Below the pieces are notes generated by a model. The model saw only the letters and a list, made by a program, of their open reading frames with translations, was not told where the DNA came from and did no database searches. A stretch of DNA of 64,000 bases from Sipunculus nudus (lineage: Eukaryota > Annelida > Sipuncula > Golfingiida > Sipunculidae): NCBI GenBank assembly GCA_026874595.1, contig CM049322.1:2777900-2841899 (forward strand), read 5' to 3'. The first letter of the stretch is position 1. Each line of letters opens with the position of its first letter. A program made the translations under genes and the position numbers. Below, one piece after another: positions 12,601-25,200 of the stretch.

Positions 12601-15260
12601 ATTTCAACAGAAAACGTCGCATTTCAAGGGTTTTCTTCGTGATTTTTTTAAATCTTGTTTTCATATAAAAAAAAACTTAATTTGTATTTTCGACAGCGTG
12701 AATTTGTATTAAATATCTTTAGAATTTAAGAATAATGCCAGTCGTGCACTTTTCATTTTTCCTTTGTTTTAACAGTTCAGGTAAGGGAAAAATATGAACC
12801 ATTTCATAAAATATACATAAATAGCCTTTGATAAAATAAATACATAAATTAGTTATAAATTGAACAAAAAAAGTGTGTAAAAAAGAACATATTTGCTTCT
12901 TTATAATTTAACTTTTGAAAACAAAAATTGTCTTTATTCTTTTTTCGCTTCAATAGGGGTGCATTAACAGGTATTTACCGGACAAAGTACTTAGGTACAT
13001 CTACCGTCAGAACTGGAGTCAAATACTTTGTTTTCTTTTGTATGCACAGAAAATAAAATAAAAACATGATTTAAAATTCTCACGGTAAAGGTGTTGAGCT
13101 TCTGAAGTAAAAATAACCGTGGTGACTACTGGAATACCAGTTTATGTACATTGAAACAAGCAAATACCTGGTTTAATAGAAGAAACGCAAATGTATGAAC
13201 TTTTTAGGCGAAATATGTTTCATATTCTGTTGCACATATTGGATTTAATACCTAGTTCTCGACACGTTACCTTGCTCTCGACATCGTTAGTTTTCATGCA
13301 GGTAATGGTTTCGAGTGGTAAAGGTGCAGAGATTCTTTCATCTTTACATCATGATGCAGGACAATAAATAACTTCCATACCGTCCATCAGAGGGCAGCAC
13401 GAGTTATCACTACATGAGCAAGAATATAAGGCCATGGTCGAGGAGTTTTATGTGTCGGTTAATCTTTTGCAAGTGAAACGGTGTCGAGTCCAAATAAACA
13501 CACGGTGATTTTTTTAACCATTTAATTATTAACAGACAGCATAGATACGACAGTTACTCAATTTAATTTTGGTTTATGTGTAAACAAATTTCCTGAACTC
13601 TAATTAACGCGCTGCTCCCTGCACCAGCAAAGAGATTTCTGTTCACGTGCTGCGAGGTCAAAAGGTGAGGTAACAGTGCCGAGTATATTTTGAATTTGAA
13701 TGGTTATTCATGCCATTTTTAGCATTCGCTAATTTCTCAGTAACAAAAACATAGTTTCGGGACATGAAATGAGAATTTTTTTTTGGTGGAAATACCCAAA
13801 TTACTTTATATATATACGTATTATTACTGCTTATCTTGCTTTTTTGTCCATTGGTGTCGGTTGGTTTGACTGTTAGCAAATGTATATAAAAAATAGTCGG
13901 GGGGGGGGGGGGAGGGGGGCATATTTCCACCTAAATAAGAAGATATTTTAGTAGCATTCTCCAGGGTGATTGCAGCGCCATCTATCGAAGTAAGTCGGAT
14001 ATGTCAGAACTAGCTGTAGTACACTGTTTTACCACTAGAGTACAGGGCGTCATCATTTTGCGGGACAGCGGGCACTACTTAAGTATGTCTATTCACGATT
14101 CATAAACAAAATAAATTCGATATATTTTTCATGTTTATCTCAACGTGTATCTCCTCTCCATGCAATCTGGTCTGAATGCAGTGAAACCAAAATACTGTAT
14201 TGTAAGTTCTGTGATCTAAGGCCATTGACTCCTGTTGGCCCATGTCAACTTACCCTTCGAAAGCCCGTCTTGGCAGTAAACCAGGTCCAAGTCCGCTGAC
14301 ACGTCTAAAGGAGGGCCGGGTAATATTTTATTTGAATAATCAGTAAAAACCGAGCTGACAATATATATTTTCAAAAAAAGATATGACTGGCAGTAACTGA
14401 AAAGATAAACAAACAAGACAGGACACATAACTTTCATTTTTCATATTAATGGTGGTGGCACTAAATCGTTGCCACGCAATTTCTTTAAGGTCACTTGCCA
14501 TAACTTTCCATTAGTGGTCCTGAGGTTACGTTAGGGCATTAGCACGTGGGTGGATCATTTGCAGTGCGTTGTATTTCAAAGATAGGGCGGACTATGATGT
14601 GATTGGCTGGGGACGTCACAAGCAAAATGGAAATGACAAATACAGGTTGTTTTTATTCTTCTCAGAAAATACGGGGCTGACATTGTGAGAAATACTAGTT
14701 TTTGATGAGATCTAGAATTTTTGGCTGAGTTCAAAGTGCTCATAGATGTGTCAATAGCTTATTAACTGTACATAACAACCTCGTTATTTTTTTCTCTGTG
14801 GAAAACAAATTAAAGTTATTTTTCCGAGAATTGGCTTAAGTTTATGTTAAATCTTTATTTATAAGATCTTATATGCAATGTTTTATATGACAATATAATG
14901 AGACCCTGAATACGTTTGTTTGACTTTGAAGTGGCGGGAACGATGCCAAGTGTGTCCCAAGGGGGCATTTCCAATTTTATCTTCTATCTTGCAAAAAAAA
15001 AAATTATGAAACTCTATATTAGGAAAATTTATCACAGACTAAAACATCTGCGCGGTGAGTTCCTGCATGTGGACCTGTCCCAGCTTAATAACGAGTGGTC
15101 TGCTGGTAGTTTTAAGCCCGATTAAATGACACAAGGATGATGAAATGTAAAAAAAAACAACTTTTAGGTAAGATTGTTTTAATATGATGCCATAATCACC
15201 CGAAAACGCACAGAGCGGCCGTACGTACTGCTCCCGAAGCGCCTGCTCTACAAGATCGGT
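12601..15260. other. Non-coding stretch, no gene seen
   Basis: AT-rich; no protein recognised in any frame. It contains a 14-G run at 13899-13912 and the dispersed repeat copy at 14222-14335. Confidence 0.5.
14222..14335 (+). repeat. Dispersed about 100-bp repeat, copy B
   Basis: Partner of 1795-1895 with the same ordered blocks (ATGTCAACTT, AAGCCCGTC, CTGACACGTC, GCCGGGTAATATT). Its overlap with a minus-strand reading frame is coincidental. Confidence 0.5.
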
Positions 15261-15261
15261 T

Positions 15262-15470
15262 ATACACATTTACCTCGCTATAACAATATGAATATACTAC
15301 ACATTTTACACTGGATACATGGTCACATAGCTGTACATGATCCGTTTCACATATTTACCTTGTCACAAAAATCTGAATATACAACACAATATACACTGGT
15401 TACATGGTAACATAGCTCTACATGATGTGTTTATAACACATTTACCGAAATATAAAACATGGACATACAA
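15262..15470 (+). repeat. Tandem repeat, about 85-bp unit, 2.3 copies
   Basis: Phrases ACACATTTACC, GAATATAC, TACACTGGATACATGGT and CACATAGCTGTACATGAT repeat with period 85, with about 15% divergence by eye; a third partial unit starts near 15437. Confidence 0.75.
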
Positions 15471-16141
15471 AAAAAAATATAAAGACATTTAATTAGTATA
15501 CTTATTGTTATAAATACTGAAATGGCTTGAATTTTACTTCTTGTACAAAAATTGATTTTATTAGTTTGAACGTAATATTCTCATATCCTTGAAATTTTAT
15601 ATATTATGCCGAATCCTTAAAAAAAGAAGGGAACGTCGACCGTGTACATTGAAAAGTTAAGCCAATGTTTTCAGGAAAAATGAGTATATAATTCGGATTA
15701 TTGAAACATAGATTTATGCACTCACCATAAACTATTATGTATATAAGAAAAAAATAATTTAGAACAAAATGTGACCTTAATATTAACTTATTAATTCTGT
15801 GCCCCATAATGTACATGGGATGCCCAAGTATCCCTGGTAAAATGCAAATATACACTACACTTGCATGTTTTAATGTCTAATAATGTCCGATGATATTAGA
15901 AAGCCGGCTTCATTTCCTCTCACGAATCTGGCTGAGCCTTTAATCCAGGTATTTTTTTTTATCAGTGGTCGTTACCCGGTGGTCTGAGGCCCCTATTCAG
16001 AGTACTCCACGCGACGCCGGAAAAGTGTTAGAAGCAGAGGTCATCAGGTGCATGTTGCCTGTGTACAGACGACCTGAACGTAAACATCAGACTGGTCATG
16101 TTTATGTCAGGATTATTACTGTTACCAGGATTTATAATGGA

Positions 16142-18154
16142 TTACGATTTGAACAGTTCTGTCATGGCGGTCTGAGGTAAGTTAAAGTGTTGTTTAATCT
16201 CCAGCTTCAGATCAGGACATTTTATTGTCAGCGTCTGTTTTATTTTCTCCCTCACACGGTCAGATATTTTTCTGTTATCTGACAGATCTAGTGTACTGAG
16301 ACCTGACAGTTTTTCTGTTCTGTTTACCAGATCCTCCATGTTGTCATCCAGGCGGTTATCTTGTACATCGAGGTTGATGAGTTTATGACAGTCTGGTAGT
16401 TTGTCCAGCACTGACCAGAACTTCTGTGATGTGAGGAAGCAGATCCTGAGTGTGAGAGTAATGAGATGTGTGTCAGGCAGACATTCTGTTAGTGAGTTGA
16501 CAGACATCATGGTCAGGGGGGTCCCCTCAAACTTTAAATGATGTAGAGTCTTTATATGTCTGACTGCTCTTATTACAGCCAGCAGGTCAGGAGAAGTGTC
16601 ATCATCATCATCATCACCACCATCATCTATCAGTCTCCGTCCAGATCTAGTCTCCCGGTTAAACCCCGACAATTTGAGTGTTCGTATCGGGAAGTTTGTG
16701 AGTGTCAGGTCAAGTTCCTGTGTCATGTAACTCTCATCAACAGAACAAGGTGAACCAGACGACCAGACATACAACCTGAGCCATGTTAATGATGGAGCGT
16801 TTAAATGTTGTAGTAGACGGAGATGTCTCTCATCAGGTGACCACAGTGAAAGCTTGTTAAGCTTGTCAGCGTTCATGGAGAGATATTTAACATAAACCTG
16901 GGCAGGATATTTGTCTGTGATGTGTAACTCCATCACCTCAGGTAGGACCAGGTCAGCCTCACGATGTTCTGATAAATAACTTATCTGTAGTGAGGTGTAC
17001 ATCTCCGCCATGTTGTCCTTATCACCACTTATTATATTTTCTATTTGTTCCTTTATGTCCCGTCCTCCCAGACCAGATACAAATGTGATGAGCATGGCCG
17101 ACTCTCTGAATGCCTGGGGTGAGCCACAGAAATGAAGTAAAAGTTCATTTTGTTTTGATTCATCACAATTAACAATAAAAAAAGCCACAAACCACTCTTG
17201 TACAGTTTTATGTACAAATGATACAAGTCGTTGGCCTCTGGGGGATATTTCTTCTCTCAGGAAACCTAATTTCCAGGCCTTCTCACTGATAGCGTCTCGT
17301 ACTTGTTTATATTTGAATGTCAGTTCAAGTCTGTCTCCCATCATGCCACCTGTTGCTATCTCACCTATCTCCATCAAACAGTCATGGTATACACCTAAAA
17401 TAGCTTCTAAGGTGTTCCACATTTCTGTGTCTATATTGCTTTTCTCAAATCTGCAACATGAATATTTAATAAAATCCTCATAAAATCCTCCAAATGTGTT
17501 GGCTAATTGTTTGGTTTCCTCCCATAAACAACACATCAACAACAACACGGCTGGATAGCGGCTCAAGTGGGTAAGATCGTCTGATTGTTTTATTTTCTCT
17601 AAAAGTCTCTCTCCTTCCTCACTGGTCTCTCCATCTTGAAATGATTTTTGTACATACTCAGTGATGCCCTCTGGTGAGAATCCCCGGAGTGACACCTCAG
17701 TCTCAGGAACATCAGTTTTTTTATTAAAATGTGAGCCTGATGAATGTCTGGATGTTATGAATATGTGCGCATATGGGAAATGTTCTCTGTGAGCGAGCCG
17801 TGTGATGTCATCAGATGTTGTGTCTCTGTATTCATCGTAGCCGTCCAACACAAATAATGTTGATGGCTGGTTATGTTTGATCAGTTCACATAACTCCTCA
17901 GCATCTGTCATCTCAAGCTTCAGCTGTTCTTTTATTACATCTACTAATGCCTGGTTCTTTTTGATATCCCTGAGGATTATCGGAACCACATATTTGAATT
18001 TACTGAGTACCTCCCTCTGTTCAGTGGTCATGGTTGTTTTCTTGTCCAGGATGATGTTACTCCAGTCCACACACATTCTACGTGAGATGGTGGACTTCCC
18101 GACTCCTGGCTCTCCAAACAAAAAGATTAAATGTCCACGCTGTCCAGGAGTCAC
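16142..18154 (-). CDS. NACHT-LRR (NLR-like) protein, 3'-terminal coding exon
   Basis: P-loop NTPase exon of an intracellular NLR-like protein, a family that uses NTP-driven oligomerisation in innate sensing; the ligand is unknown. The open frame has 670 codons and ends in TAA at 16144-16142. Counting from the in-frame ATG at 18187 (11 residues of which are intron read-through), Walker A GEPGVGKST is at residues 25-33, Walker B LFVLDGYDE at 111-119, sensor ITSR near 144-147, and a winged-helix-like FVHKTVQEWFVAFF at 324-337. Leucine-rich segments run from about 467 to 660, the last being LSTLDLSDNR. An Asp-rich run at 521-530 is encoded by a GAT microsatellite. The true exon start is the acceptor CAG|GTG at 18155/18154, phase 0. 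The frame is intact, so it is probably functional. A possible AATAAA lies at 15562-15557. The effector domain is not visible and should be upstream. Confidence 0.88.
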   Translation of the reverse strand: MTPGQRGHLIFLFGEPGVGKSTISRRMCVDWSNIILDKKTTMTTEQREVLSKFKYVVPIILRDIKKNQALVDVIKEQLKLEMTDAEELCELIKHNQPSTLFVLDGYDEYRDTTSDDITRLAHREHFPYAHIFITSRHSSGSHFNKKTDVPETEVSLRGFSPEGITEYVQKSFQDGETSEEGERLLEKIKQSDDLTHLSRYPAVLLLMCCLWEETKQLANTFGGFYEDFIKYSCCRFEKSNIDTEMWNTLEAILGVYHDCLMEIGEIATGGMMGDRLELTFKYKQVRDAISEKAWKLGFLREEISPRGQRLVSFVHKTVQEWFVAFFIVNCDESKQNELLLHFCGSPQAFRESAMLITFVSGLGGRDIKEQIENIISGDKDNMAEMYTSLQISYLSEHREADLVLPEVMELHITDKYPAQVYVKYLSMNADKLNKLSLWSPDERHLRLLQHLNAPSLTWLRLYVWSSGSPCSVDESYMTQELDLTLTNFPIRTLKLSGFNRETRSGRRLIDDGGDDDDDDTSPDLLAVIRAVRHIKTLHHLKFEGTPLTMMSVNSLTECLPDTHLITLTLRICFLTSQKFWSVLDKLPDCHKLINLDVQDNRLDDNMEDLVNRTEKLSGLSTLDLSDNRKISDRVREKIKQTLTIKCPDLKLEIKQHFNLPQTAMTELFKS

Positions 18155-18172
18155 CTGAAAGTAAATAATAAT
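18155..18172 (-). other. 3' splice acceptor of the NACHT exon
   Basis: Minus strand reads TTATTTACTTTCAG then GTGACTCC. The pyrimidine tract with CAG lies exactly where NLR homology begins; upstream the frame turns into AT-rich intron. Confidence 0.75.
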
Positions 18173-18187
18173 TTTTGTATTTGTCAC

Positions 18188-20329
18188 AGTTTTGACAACA
18201 TAATTATTAACACTGGCAAATAATCTGATCCAGGGTTTAAAATTACCTGGGTATAACCTGTTTTAGTAAAATCTTCCCACCCAGTAGCTAAAACCTTGGC
18301 AAAATACAATTTACCTTTGTATTTTTATTATTTTAAAAAACTTCATCATATATTTATTTTATATTAACATCGTCAAATTATATTTGATTTAAAACAGGCA
18401 GTAGACAGTAGAAACATAGTCAAAACAGTTTAATAATTATGAAAGTTTTTAACCAGAAAGCTAAATACATTGATGTTTAAATCACTTGAATTAATTAATG
18501 ATTTAAGTAATAACATAAATCACAGGAAACATAAAACAAGAGACCCATGGGTCACGGCGCTCAGCTGATCGTGATTGGACTATAAATGTTTCTCCACTGT
18601 GATACTATATCGAGTCGATAAAGCTTATGAATATCATGTACATGTTGGGCTATTATAAAGGAATGTAATGTAATATGTGAGTAAATGATAAATGAAATTA
18701 CCTGACTGTTGAATTAATAGAGTCAAATAAAGTGGTTTATTTTTTATTTATTTAGGAGGGGTTGAAAATTGTGATATATTTGAGCAAATATGAATGCAAT
18801 GACAGCAGTAATAAGCAGTAGTAGAATGATGATAAGGCTATTTGTTGAAGGATCTAAAGTGTATGGTAATCTGCAAGCATTCAATTTGACAGATATGATG
18901 TTATGATTAACTATGCTGATGAAGTGATTTATGAATTTGTGACTGTATGACACAATATCTCTTTAGTCTTGACAAGGTACATTATTGTGATGCCCACTAT
19001 GTCTACATATTACACAATATTGACATTATTTCTGGCATGTACATAGGTACCTATGGACGAATAGTTATACAAAATATTAAAGTATGAATATATCTGATTC
19101 ATCTTGTTCTTGCTTACTGAGGCTAACTTTGGGATGGGGTTCGGAGAAGGGAAAAGTGAGGGCAGCACGAAGGTGGATGTAGAAATATTCTATTGTAATG
19201 TTTTTCCTTTATATAAGAATATGAAAAGCTAAGAGGAAAGGGGCCCTCCTACTTGGTTATAGTAAAGTTCTAAATATATGATTGCAAACTAATACTCTGA
19301 CAAGACTGTCATGAAGAAAAACAGTAAAAGTTTTGAGATACTGTGTTGCATACGAAAATTTACAGATGGACAGGCAAGTGGACAGAATGGACTAATACCT
19401 TTATTTCACTTTCAAGAGAATAATGCATTTAAGTTTATATATAATCCTATTTTTTTAAACAGATCCACTTTTTCCATTAAGAAGTTTTTATCTGAATCAT
19501 TTTTTTATTTACAGGTTTATAAATTTTTAATTAAAAAACCTGAAAATATAAGTTAAAATATTAGAATTGTTGCAAAAGTTGCAATCATTATATATACAGA
19601 GTAAAAAACATTAGGTCATATTATGCATACACATATATTTTATTATTTTTAAATCATAGATGTTTAAACTGATTTTAAAAGAAAATAATGCCACAACATG
19701 GGATCTACAAGAATATTCCTTGAATCACTATTAAAAAGTTTTGCACATTGGAGTTTTCAGGACATGCTTAATTTTATTCACCAAAATAAAATAAAAGTAA
19801 ATTTGATAAAATAAAACATCTTTTCAAATAAAGTATACACACTGTTGGTTGAATGAGGGACAAACAATATCATTGTGCTAATTACTATCCCAGTTTTAAT
19901 TAATTACTGGAATTTATAGTCAATTTCACACCTGGTGAAGTTTTTACTCTTCTGAAGTAAGGAATTACTTATCTCATGAACATCCACACTTTCACAGCAA
20001 TACACCACTTTGTGGACACAATTAAATGTACACTTTAATCATTGTAACCCTGGTGGTTCAAAACAAAATCTAAAATGTAGCATGTCCAAGAATAAAATAA
20101 AATACAGAAAAATTATAACATTCATCTAGTTTATGCACCAGCTGGGGGGATGAGTGCAGGGCAGAGGGGAAGCCTGCTAGTAGTGGCCAAGCTGGGCCAA
20201 GGTAAGCTGCCTGAGGTGGGTTACATAATGCAAGTGAAGGCTGTACTACTAGGTGGGCTAGATGTAAACAATACTTGACATGGTGTATGAAAACATGAAT
20301 AAAAGCTATTCATTCCAATCAATTTCTTT
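18188..20329. other. Intronic stretch, nothing coding recognised
   Basis: AT-rich sequence. A minus-strand frame at 18953-18744 contains one membrane-like hydrophobic stretch (about 20 residues) but has no start or splice context tying it to the NLR. A repeat head CCCATGGGTCACGGCGCTCA lies at 18545-18564. Confidence 0.45.
18541..18595 (+). repeat. Interspersed-repeat head motif, copy 1
   Basis: CCCATGGGTC followed by GCGCTCAGCTGA. Related heads occur at about 38396, 39411, 39709 and 47632. The motif is partly palindromic and marks the start of the composite interspersed repeats. Confidence 0.55.
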
Positions 20330-20960
20330 TGAAAGTTCAGATTTTAAAAGATTAAATCCTTATGCATAAATGCTGGGAAAATTAAATCAACAGTGCAAAA
20401 GTTGGACAAAATTTAAGGTATTGAAAAATTTGCAAAATTCAGATCTAATTTTGAGTAAACAATTGAATCTTGATTTAATAAAGTTATATTCCTGAAAAAA
20501 AGTCTCTAGGTTCAGCAATTCTCATGTTAGGCGAGTAAATATATTTCCTGATTTTTTTTAAAAATTGCATTATGTTTTGGCCCATAACTTCAAAATAATA
20601 CCCAATACTGACCTAATTTTTGGTATGTTCATAGAAAATGTATAAAAGAATGTGAATACTAAATACAATCAAAAACAGATCAGTGGTTTTGATATTAGGC
20701 AGCCTTGAAGTGTAACAATGGCTTTTTTTATGGAAAACGGAGTTTTTTTTCCATAATATCTCGAAGGAACAAAGTCCTAATGACCCAATTTTCGGTATGG
20801 TAGGAGATTTTGGGGACGTCTAAAATTATGTCAACAGCCTGGGGAGCATAGAGATGTGCACTGAATGACCTACAGTCATCAAAGTGGACTGCTTGACAAT
20901 GTAAGGGAATACAACAAGAGCCTCCAAAAAAATTCAATAACTAGCCTAATTTTGAAGCTT
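20330..20960 (+). repeat. 640-680-bp repeat, tandem copy 1
   Basis: Aligns throughout with 20965-21690: AGATTAAATCCTTATG, CATTATGTTTTGGCCCATAA, AGTGGTTTTGATATTAGGCA and GGTATGGTAGGAGATT occur in the same order about 640-680 bp later. Non-coding. Confidence 0.8.
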
Positions 20961-20964
20961 TTAT

Positions 20965-21690
20965 TTTAAAATTTCAGATTTTAACAGATTAAATCCTTAT
21001 GTATACATGGTGTGAAAATTAAATCCACAGTACTTACAGGAAAAAAACGTGCCATGGCCAAAGTTGGGCAAAATTTAAGGTACCAATTTTATATTTTTGC
21101 CATTTTTTAAAAAAATTTAACAAATTTTTATCTAATTTTTGGTATACAATTAAATTTTGATTAATTAAAGTTGTATTACTGGAAAAAAGTCCCTACCTTT
21201 AACACTTTTGGTCTTAAGTGACCAAATATCTTCCTGATTTTTTTACAAAGTCCATTATGTTTGGGCCCATAACTTTTTTAAATTATATAATATTGACTAA
21301 ATAACTGGCATGTACATAGGAACTATATAGAGGAATATTTATGGTAAATATGAAGAAAACCAGATGAGTGGTTTTGATATTAGGCAGTCCTGAAGTGTGA
21401 AAATAGATTTCTAATAAAAAATTGAGGTTTTTCCTGAATATCTCAAAGGAACGAAGTCCTATTGACCCAATTTTTGGCATGGTAGGAGATTATGGGGACA
21501 TCTAACTGTATGCCGAAATTCAGATTCGTAGGTCCAACGGTGTCGAAACGTGCCAGTCTTACGGACTGACATCCAGACGGACAGACAGAAAGACGGACGG
21601 ACGGAAGGACGGACGGAGAGACAGACAGACGGACGGACGACGGACAATGGACCATGACTATAGCTCAGATGACTTATAGTCAGCTGAGCT
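20965..21690 (+). repeat. 640-680-bp repeat, tandem copy 2 with GACGG tract and tail
   Basis: Second copy of the 20330-20960 unit. It continues into a GACGGACGG/GACAGACA tract (21570-21640) and ends with CAGCTGAGCTAAAA (about 21680-21694), the same tail that closes the repeats at 44555 and 46053, so these families share ends. Confidence 0.8.
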
Positions 21691-21699
21691 AAAAATCAT

Positions 21700-22284
21700 C
21701 AACATTGTTTTTTTGTGATTGCTTATTAAAAAAATGTCACATTTGACCTATAGGTATGAATTACCTAACATAAAAAAATACCAACTACAGATTGTCTGTG
21801 AAAAAAAATTCAGAACAATCTGTAATGATTTATATATTTCATTGACGGTGATACATAATTAAGAATTAACACTGCCAATCAAATTAATTTTGAAGCCAGT
21901 TTCCTTCAGAGGTCAGTACCTTTTTATGCATTTCAGTACCTGTTAGCATTTTTTTATCTCTTCTTACTCAAACATTTTATCTCCCCATTGAAAAAAAAAT
22001 CCATGTTATGGAAGGTCATTTAAAAATAACACAAAATGCAGGCTGCACACATGTACACACATGCAGGCAGATATATTCATCTCTGGTGCAGCAACCTTCA
22101 TCCATCCTTAATTTACTGTAGGAATTTCTTTATTCAAATTCTCAATTCTGACAATTTAATATTATATGGATAAATTTGAAAGATCTTTTTTGTAAAGAAT
22201 TTGCAAGCAGTACTTTAGTCAACTGAGTCCAGACTGAATGTAATTTATGACCAGGAAAAATTTTGAGGTAAAAAAAAAAATTAC
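21700..22284. other. Intronic spacer, nothing recognised
   Basis: AT-rich sequence between the tandem 680-bp repeats and the first minisatellite. No exon-like feature. Confidence 0.5.
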
Positions 22285-25200
22285 ATACATGTATATCATA
22301 CCATACATCACACACATGATTATCACTCACTACATCACACACATATGATCATCATACACTACATCACACACATATGATTATCATCGATACATCAAACACA
22401 TATGATAATCACACACTACATGACACTTATCATACACTACATCACACATATGATCATCACACACTACATCAAACACATATGATTATCATACACTACATCA
22501 CACACATATGATCATCATACACTACATCACACACATATAATTATCACACATTACATCACACACATATGAATATCACACACTACATCACACACATATGATC
22601 ATCATACACTACATCACACACATATGATTATCATCGATACATCACACACATATGATTATCAAACACTACATCACACATATATGATTATCACACACTACAT
22701 CACACACATATGATTATCATACACTACATCACACACATATGATTATAATTGATACATCACACACATATGATTATCATACACTACATAAAACACATATGAT
22801 TATCACACACTACATGAAACTTATCACACACTACATCACACACATATGATTATCATACACTACATCACACACATATGATCATCATACACTACATCACACA
22901 CATATAATTATCACACATTACATCACACACATATGATTATCACACACTACATCACACACATATGATTATCACACACATATGATTATCATCGATACATCAA
23001 ACACATATGATTACCACACACTACATGACACTTATCACACACTACATCATACACATATGATCATCACACACTACATCACACACATATGATTATCATTGAT
23101 ACATCATACACATACAATTACCATACACTACATCACACACATATGATTATCATTGATACATCAAACACATATGATTATCATCAATACATCAAACACATAT
23201 GATTACCACACACTACATGACACTTATCACACACTACATCACACACATATGATCATCATACACTACATCAAACACATATGATCATCATACACTACATCAC
23301 ACACATATGATTATCACATACTACATCACACACATATGATTATCATACACTACATCACACACATATAATTATCATACACTACATCACACACATATGATTA
23401 TCACACACATATGATTATCATCGATACATCAAACACATATGATTACCACACACTACATGACACTTATCATACGCTACATCACACACATATGATCATCACA
23501 CACTACATCAAATACATATGATTATCATACACTACATCATACACATATAATCATCATGCACTACATCACACACATATGATTATCATACACTACATCACAC
23601 ACATATAATCATCACACACTACATCAAACACATATAATTATCACACACTACATCACACACATGATTATCATACACTACATCACACACATATAATCATCAC
23701 ACACTACATCAAACACATATAATTATCACACACTACATCATACACATATAATCATCACACACTACATCAAACACATATGATTATCATACACTACATCACA
23801 CACATATGATTATCAAACACTACATCACACATATATGATTATCACGCACTACATCACACACATATGATTATCATACACTACATCACACACATATGATTAT
23901 CATCGATACATCACACACATATGATTATCATACACTACATCAAACACATATGATTATCACACACTACATGACACTTATCACACACTACATCACACACATA
24001 TGATTATCATACACTACATCACACTCATATGATCATCATACACTACATCACACACATATAATTATCACACATTACATCACACACATATGATTATCACACA
24101 CTACATCACACACATATGATCATCATACACTACATCACATATAATTATCACACACATGATTATCACACACATATGATTATCATCGATACATCAAACACAT
24201 ATGATTACCACACAATACATGACACTTATCACACACTACATCATACACATATGATCATCACACACTACATCACACACATATGATTATCATTGATACATCA
24301 TACACATACAATTATCATACACTACATCTCACACATATGATCATCATACACAACATCACACACATATGATTATCATACACTACATCACACACATATGATT
24401 ATCATACACTACATCACACATATGATTATCATACACTACATCACACATATGATCATCATACACTACATCACACACATATGATTATCATGCACTACATCAC
24501 ACATATGATTATCATACACTACATCACACACATATATGATTATCATACACTACATCAAACACATATGATTACCACACACTACATGACACTTATCACACAC
24601 TACATCATACACATATGATCATCACACACTACATCACACACATATGATTATCATTGATACATCATACACATACAATTACCATACACTACATCACACACAT
24701 ATGATTATCATTGATACATCAAACACATATGATTATCATCAATACATCAAACACATATGATTACCACACACTACATGACACTTATCACACACTACATCAC
24801 ACACATATGATCATCATACACTACATCAAACACATATGATCATCATACACTACATCACACACATATGATTATCACACACTACATCACACACATATGATTA
24901 TCATACACTACATCACACACATATAATTATCATACACTACATCACACACATATGATTATCACACACATATGATTATTATCGATACATCAAACACATATGA
25001 TTACCACACACTACATGACACTTATCATACACTACATCACACACATATGATCATCACACACTACATCAAATACATATGATTATCATACACTACATCATAC
25101 ACATATAATCATCATGCACTACATCACACACATATGATTATCATACACTACATCACACACATATAATCATCACACACTACATCAAACACATATAATTATC

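Noticed and set aside
17877-18158. Plus-strand frames inside the NACHT exon
   Set aside because: Shadow frames opposite a strong minus-strand coding exon.
18744-18953. Minus-strand frame with a membrane-like segment upstream of the NACHT exon
   Set aside because: Stops occur in all frames before any usable donor, and the phase-0 link from 38004 to 18154 leaves no place for it; AT-rich DNA often mimics membrane segments.
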